A stretch of 27,693 bases of DNA from Rhizosphaericola sp047606825. GTDB taxonomy: Bacteria > Bacteroidota > Bacteroidia > Chitinophagales > Chitinophagaceae. The notes under the pieces are model-generated. The model searched no databases. It was not told the origin of the DNA and saw only the letters and a program-made list of their open reading frames with translations. Made by a program: the position numbers and the translations under genes. Shown here in pieces: positions 24,123 through 27,693 of this stretch; the stretch's first letter is position 1, and each line of letters starts with the position of its first letter. Where the stretch lies: assembly GCA_047606825.1 (NCBI GenBank), contig JASGDY010000062.1, positions 1 through 27,693 on the forward strand, in the 5' to 3' direction.

Positions 24123-24791
24123 TTAATCTTCGATTGCCCTGTTAAGAAATGCAACAAAAGCTTGCATGGCACTGAATGCCGCAACGATGTCGCTTACGGC
24201 AGTTTCTGAAAGAAAAACACTGTCGGGGAGCTCCCTCAATGCCAGAAAGGATTTGAGCTTCAGATATTCAATGGCGGGGTTGTCTTTTTCATAGCCTTTC
24301 GGTTCGCGTGTCAACGTGTATTCCGGTGCAAAGGAAAGCGCGCCAAATGTTTTGGCGAATGTTTTGTTGTTGATTACAGCCTGAAATTCGTCCCAGTTAT
24401 AGTCGATTTCCTGACGGATGGCCGCCAGTTCTTTGGCTTCCGGCATCCATACGCCGCCGCCGCAAAAAGAATTGCCGGGTTCCAGATGGAGGTAATATCC
24501 TGCGCTGTGGGCCTTTTTGCCGTTTTTGTTGATACTCGCACCAAAATTGGTTTTATAGGGCGACTTGTCCTTGCTGAAACGTATGTCCCGATTGAGCCTA
24601 AACGTACACGCACGTGCCATCAGATGTGCGATCTCCATATCTTTTTTGCCTAGTGCAACGATGATTGCGTCGACGAGTGCGGCAAAGTCGTTTTTGGCCG
24701 ACTCGTAGTCGGCACGGTGTGCGTCCATCCAATCCTTGTGGTTGTTGGACTTGATATTTTTCAAAAACAGTAAGGTCCTTTTTTGTAGCAT
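24123..24791 (-). CDS. DUF2461 domain protein (TIGR02453 family)
   Basis: The 222-residue cytoplasmic protein matches DUF2461 throughout: LLFLKNIKSNNHKDWMDAHRADYESAKNDF at the start, then RDIRFSKDKSPYKTNFGASI (conserved 'RD.RFSKDKsPYK'), GYYLHLEPGNSFCGGGVWMPEAKEL, and KGYEKDNPAIEYLKLKSF. The family is widespread in Bacteroidota and of unknown biochemical role. Length is normal. It is transcribed convergently with the DUF4397-like gene and divergently from the ATPase cassette, across a 505-base spacer. Confidence 0.93.
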   Translation of the reverse strand: MLQKRTLLFLKNIKSNNHKDWMDAHRADYESAKNDFAALVDAIIVALGKKDMEIAHLMARACTFRLNRDIRFSKDKSPYKTNFGASINKNGKKAHSAGYYLHLEPGNSFCGGGVWMPEAKELAAIRQEIDYNWDEFQAVINNKTFAKTFGALSFAPEYTLTREPKGYEKDNPAIEYLKLKSFLALRELPDSVFLSETAVSDIVAAFSAMQAFVAFLNRAIED

Positions 24792-25208
24792 GGTGTCTGA
24801 ATTAAAGACTTAAGACAAATAGAAATAATCAACGTTTGTTACTCGAAATTAGGTTGTTTTTTCAATTATAAAATTTATCGTTTTTCCAATTCATCCGGTC
24901 ATTTTAAATTCTCCCCAGGAACTGTACCTTATTTGCCGAGCAAAAGGTAACAAAAAGCGCAGCATCCCTTCCATAATACCCATTTTGATGTCGGGCAGAC
25001 GGTATCCTGTTATGTATTGTGGAAGTGGTCAGACAAGGTATTGCCCATTGAATAGCAAAGTACTGGAACAGTAACATTTTGGTTGTCAAACATCGAGTTT
25101 ATAACATAGATATTGTCGGGATATATATGCTTCGTAAGTCATAAAAAGGTGCATTGCTTTCTGTAAAAGCCTATATGGATGCAAAGAAAATTACTTTTTA
25201 TCATAAAT
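24792..25208. other. Gene-free spacer with decayed repeat sequence
   Basis: No convincing gene is seen. Around 24934-24965, GCCGAGCAAAAGGTAAC followed by AAAAAGCGCAGC resembles, on the minus strand, the CTTTTTGTTACCTTTTGC type of dispersed Bacteroidota repeat. A short minus frame here (25089-24904) translates this repeat and is not a gene. The rest is AT-rich and featureless. Confidence 0.4.
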
Positions 25209-25251
25209 TAACTATGCAAATCTCAAAGTAAATTTGAGATTTGCATAGTTA
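25209..25251. repeat. Left flanking hairpin of the ATPase cassette
   Basis: TAACTATGCAAATCTCAAA (25209-25227) and its exact complement (25233-25251) form a 19-bp stem with loop GTAAA. The element equals the reverse complement of the right flanking hairpin (26455-26497) apart from one paired substitution. Its right arm supplies TTTG, the proposed -33 element of the ATPase promoter. Confidence 0.9.
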
Positions 25252-25274
25252 TATACATCGTTTTTATATCTTTG
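25240..25274 (+). promoter_or_regulatory. Promoter of the DUF4143 ATPase gene
   Basis: TTTG at 25240-25243, inside the hairpin arm, and TATCTTTG at 25267-25274 (exact TAnnTTTG) are 23 bases apart. Overlap of the -33 element with a perfect palindrome makes repression by a palindrome-binding protein, or a DNA-structure effect, conceivable. Confidence 0.55.
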
Positions 25275-25296
25275 TATCAGACAAATTGGATACAAA

Positions 25297-26451
25297 ATGT
25301 TTTTACAGCGGACGCAAGCAGACGATATATTTTCGGCCATACAACATTTTCCGGTAACGGCAGTCGTAGGACCTCGCCAATGCGGGAAGTCCACATTGGT
25401 AAAGCATCTGATGGAAAGTTATCCATCTGAAACGTTGTATCTGGATTTGGAACGTCCCTCGGATTTGGAAAAGCTGAGCGATGCCGAATGGTTTCTGTCA
25501 AGCCAAAAGGACAAATTGATTTGTATAGATGAGATTCAGCGCAAGCCGGATCTGTTTCCCCTTATCCGGAGTTTGGTGGACGAATGGAACAGGCCAGGCT
25601 GTTTTTTGGTGTTGGGTTCTGCGTCGCGCGATTTGCTGATGCAAAGTTCCGAATCGCTTGCCGGGCGTATTGTTTACAAGCAACTAACGCCTTTTTTGTG
25701 GTCGGAACTGCCCGAAATGTCCATCGAAAAATATTTTGAGAGAGGTGGTTTTCCCCGGAGTGTACTGGCATCAAGCGATAAGGTTTCTTTTGAGTGGCGC
25801 AACAGTTTCATTTCCACTTTTTTGGAGCGCGACCTGTTGCAGTGGGTCAATTTTACGCCGACGACGATGCGGCGTCTTTGGCAGATGCTGGCGCACGTCA
25901 ACGGTCAGACTGTCAACTATTCCAACCTTGGCAATTCGCTGGGTGTGAGTAACCAGACCGTAAAAAATTATATTGACTTGCTGAAAAGCACGTATATGGT
26001 GGACTTGGTGGAACCGTACATTTCCAATCTGGGCAAGCGTTTGGTAAAATCACCGAAAATGTATATTTCCGACTCAGGCATTGGAGCGGCATTGCTGGGC
26101 ATCCGTTCGTTTGCCGATCTGTCGGGACATCCCGCGTTCGGGGCTGTCTGGGAAAGCATCGTGCTTGCCAATCTGCGCGGCGCGTTTCCTGAAGCTGAAA
26201 TATCTTTTTACCGGACGGCTGGCGGTACGGAAGTGGACTTTGTGGTGCATATCAACAACCAAATCCTTGCCGTGGAATGTAAAGCGTCCTATTCGCCTTC
26301 TTTGTCCAAAGGCAACCACATCGCCATTGAAGACATCCAGCCCAAACATAGTTTTGTGGTAACGCCATCGTCCGATAGTTGGGCAATGGGCAAAGGTATC
26401 GATGTTGTTTCGCTTACCGAGTTAATCAAGAAACTGAATGAATATTCGTAA
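25297..26451 (+). CDS. AAA ATPase with DUF4143 / PD-(D/E)XK-like C-terminal domain
   Basis: The 384-residue protein has an N-terminal P-loop ATPase domain: Walker A GPRQCGKST (25-33), Walker B LICIDEIQ (74-81), and sensor-like VLGSASRDLL (105-114). A winged-helix-like segment follows (about 205-230, YSNLGNSLGVSNQTVKNYIDLL). The C-terminal DUF4143 region has WESIVLANL (285-293), GGTEVDFVV (309-317) and AVECKAS (325-331). The Glu286/Asp314/Glu327-x-Lys329 set matches the PD-(D/E)XK nuclease pattern, so the domain is probably nuclease-like, though activity is unproven for most members. This family is common, patchily distributed and often horizontally transferred. The gene stands alone between two mirror-image hairpins, with its own promoter. 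Its stop is 3 bases before the right hairpin. Role unknown; DNA-related or mobile-element behaviour is inference. Confidence 0.9.
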   Translation: MFLQRTQADDIFSAIQHFPVTAVVGPRQCGKSTLVKHLMESYPSETLYLDLERPSDLEKLSDAEWFLSSQKDKLICIDEIQRKPDLFPLIRSLVDEWNRPGCFLVLGSASRDLLMQSSESLAGRIVYKQLTPFLWSELPEMSIEKYFERGGFPRSVLASSDKVSFEWRNSFISTFLERDLLQWVNFTPTTMRRLWQMLAHVNGQTVNYSNLGNSLGVSNQTVKNYIDLLKSTYMVDLVEPYISNLGKRLVKSPKMYISDSGIGAALLGIRSFADLSGHPAFGAVWESIVLANLRGAFPEAEISFYRTAGGTEVDFVVHINNQILAVECKASYSPSLSKGNHIAIEDIQPKHSFVVTPSSDSWAMGKGIDVVSLTELIKKLNEYS

Positions 26452-26454
26452 AAA

Positions 26455-26497
26455 TAACCATGCAAATCTCAAATTTACTTTGAGATTTGCATGGTTA
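26455..26497. repeat. Right flanking hairpin of the ATPase cassette, bidirectional terminator
   Basis: TAACCATGCAAATCTCAAA (26455-26473) and its exact complement (26479-26497) form a 19-bp stem with loop TTTAC, the reverse complement of the left loop. Compared with the left hairpin, a T-A pair has become C-G with pairing kept. It lies between the convergent ATPase and gldA genes, 10 bases from the gldA stop, and probably ends both transcripts. Confidence 0.9.
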
Positions 26498-26507
26498 AAA
26501 AATTAAA

Positions 26508-27413
26508 CTACTTTGTCAACTCTCGGAAAGCCTGTTCGAGTCCGGCACTTGCCGAATCCAAGGATACGATGTTGAAATTTTCTTTCAGAGCCAGTTCCAT
26601 GATTTGTTTTTTGGCAAGGTCGGCATCCTTGCAGGTGAGTGTCCATACATTGCGTCCGTCGCGTTCCGCGGAGTGTATGGCGGGCAGGCGCAACAACCAG
26701 GAAGTTTCGATGACTTCCCGGAACTGTAATTTTATAATTGCGTCCTCAGAGGTAATGTTGGTAAGGTTTTCGAGCCGCGCGTCTTTTTTCAGTACACCTT
26801 TGTCGATGATGAGGACGCGGTCGCATATCGCTTCGACTTCCTGTAAGATATGGGAGGAGAAAAGCACGGTTTTGTTCTTTCCCTGTTGGCGGATGACGTT
26901 ACGGATTTCGATGATTTGATTAGGGTCCAGACCGCTGGTCGGTTCGTCCAGAACCAATATTTCCGGGTCGTGGATAAGAGCCGCGGCAAGTCCTGTCCGC
27001 TGTTTGTATCCTTTGGAAAGCTGTCCGATTTTCTTTCCTTTTTCGGCCGTGAGCCCTGTCAATGCTATTACTTCCTGGATACGTTTCGTTTTGTTGTACA
27101 GTTTAAAAATACCTGCCACAAAAGCTAGGTATTCCTGCACATACATGTCGAAGTACAAAGGGTTTGCTTCCGGCAGATAACCAATTTTTGCCTTGGCTTC
27201 CAGCGGTGCTAGGGACATGTCGATGCCGTCGACCTGAATCGAGCCCGCGTCGGGTTTCAAATAACCGGTAATCATTTTCATCGTAGTGGATTTGCCCGCG
27301 CCGTTAGGTCCCAGAAAGCCGACGATTTCCCCTTTCGGGATGGAAAAAGAAAGGTTGTCCACCGCTTTTTGTGTGCCGTATATCTTGGTCAGTCCTTTTA
27401 CTTCTATTGACAT
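26508..27413 (-). CDS. gldA: Gliding-motility-type ABC transporter ATP-binding protein GldA
   Basis: From the ATG at 27413 the product is 301 residues. An upstream TTG at 27422 is less likely because the family start MSIEVKGLTKIYG falls at 27413. It has a full ABC ATPase: Walker A GPNGAGKST (35-43), Q-loop region GYLPEANPLY, a signature that reads LSKGYKQR instead of LSGGQ, Walker B ILVLDEPTSGLDP, and the switch His in LFSSHIL. The 80-residue C-terminal extension (DAIIKLQFREVIE to LEQAFRELTK) fits GldA. With GldF and GldG it forms an ABC transporter needed for gliding in some Bacteroidota; gldF/gldG are not in the window. A close non-gliding DrrA/NatA-like paralogue cannot be excluded. Confidence 0.85.
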   Translation of the reverse strand: MSIEVKGLTKIYGTQKAVDNLSFSIPKGEIVGFLGPNGAGKSTTMKMITGYLKPDAGSIQVDGIDMSLAPLEAKAKIGYLPEANPLYFDMYVQEYLAFVAGIFKLYNKTKRIQEVIALTGLTAEKGKKIGQLSKGYKQRTGLAAALIHDPEILVLDEPTSGLDPNQIIEIRNVIRQQGKNKTVLFSSHILQEVEAICDRVLIIDKGVLKKDARLENLTNITSEDAIIKLQFREVIETSWLLRLPAIHSAERDGRNVWTLTCKDADLAKKQIMELALKENFNIVSLDSASAGLEQAFRELTK

Positions 27414-27419
27414 GATGCA

Positions 27420-27451
27420 CAAACGTACAATATAATATCGGTGTGGAGAAA
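27420..27451 (-). promoter_or_regulatory. Promoter of gldA
   Basis: On the minus strand TACGTTTG (27427-27420) is an exact TAnnTTTG, with TTTC (27451-27448) 20 bases upstream as a one-mismatch -33 element. The -7 element ends 6 bases before the ATG at 27413, which predicts a leaderless or nearly leaderless transcript. Confidence 0.45.
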
Positions 27452-27492
27452 CAGGGCAAACGCATCTAAATTATCTCCACTAATATTATGTC

Positions 27493-27533
27493 CCACTTTT
27501 TTTCTTGACAAAAAAAGTGGCAAAAAAGTCAAG
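27493..27533 (+). repeat. Hairpin with loop-complementary tail (pseudoknot-capable repeat)
   Basis: CCACTTTTTTT (27493-27503) and AAAAAAAGTGG (27510-27520) form an 11-bp stem with loop CTTGAC. GTCAAG at 27528-27533 is complementary to that loop. The sequence resembles a dispersed Bacteroidota intergenic repeat (TTTTTTCTTGAC type). The rest of 27414-27693 contains an open but repeat-like plus frame (27441-27689) that I do not consider a gene. Confidence 0.55.
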
Positions 27534-27693
27534 TCCGCAAAAGGCGAATGCTACGCACCAGTCGTGTTGACGCTTCGGAACATTTCCGGCGGCTGTTGCA
27601 GCTTTGTGGCTGTTTCAAGCCGCGCCGGAAACACCTCCCGCGCCAACGCTCCTTTTCGCTGTTTGCGGACGGGGACATTGGTGTATTGAGAAG

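Noticed and set aside
24904..25089. 61-residue minus frame in the spacer before the ATPase cassette
   Set aside because: Its C-terminal part is the translation of a common dispersed repeat (RDAALFVTFCSA type), not a conserved protein.
27441..27689. 82-residue plus frame at the window end
   Set aside because: Its start is translated from a palindromic repeat and the rest resembles recurrent Bacteroidota intergenic repeat translations; no promoter or family seen.

Overview
The window looks like chromosomal DNA of a Bacteroidota bacterium, probably a gliding-lineage Sphingobacteriales/Chitinophagaceae relative; the family is an inference. Evidence: two SusC/SusD outer-membrane uptake pairs, a GldA-type ABC ATPase, several lipoproteins with Bacteroidota-style signal peptides, promoters of the TTTG-N(19-23)-TAnnTTTG type, and near absence of Shine-Dalgarno sites. 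No rRNA, tRNA, CRISPR array, phage or intact transposase gene was seen.

Layout. 1-3.2 kb: dnaN (minus) diverges from recX, across a spacer with three hairpins; recX is followed by an LpxR-like outer-membrane lipid A deacylase candidate. 3.4-14.9 kb: two tandem SusCD operons (susC1-susD1, and susC2-susD2-DUF1735 lipoprotein). Each has its own near-identical promoter and A-rich translation-start leader; a perfect 20-bp terminator hairpin and a 119-bp four-hairpin repeat separate them. No hydrolase, sigma/anti-sigma pair or regulator accompanies them, so the substrate cannot be read from the sequence. 14.9-16.0 kb: a tandemly duplicated small secreted protein gene, one copy intact and one decapitated, each with its own copy of the same terminator. 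16.2-18.9 kb: an orphan MlaE-type permease with the second copy of the 119-bp repeat directly after its stop, then prmA and plsY. 19.0-22.9 kb: M48 lipoprotein protease, a DUF3052-like/OmdA fusion, a minus-strand Vsr-like endonuclease, and a single-chain Fe-S L-serine dehydratase. 22.9-24.8 kb: a MITE-like 269-bp element, a DUF4397-like lipoprotein and a DUF2461 protein. 24.8-27.7 kb: an AAA ATPase with a PD-(D/E)XK-like C-terminus (DUF4143 family) bracketed by two hairpins that are reverse complements of each other, then gldA (minus) and a repeat-rich tail.

Most genes are housekeeping or standard Bacteroidota envelope genes. The most unusual material is non-coding: the hairpin-bracketed ATPase cassette at 25.2-26.5 kb, the four-hairpin repeat family, the duplicated secreted-protein/terminator unit, and the structured leader of the second susC. 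All observations come from reading the sequence; no searches were run.
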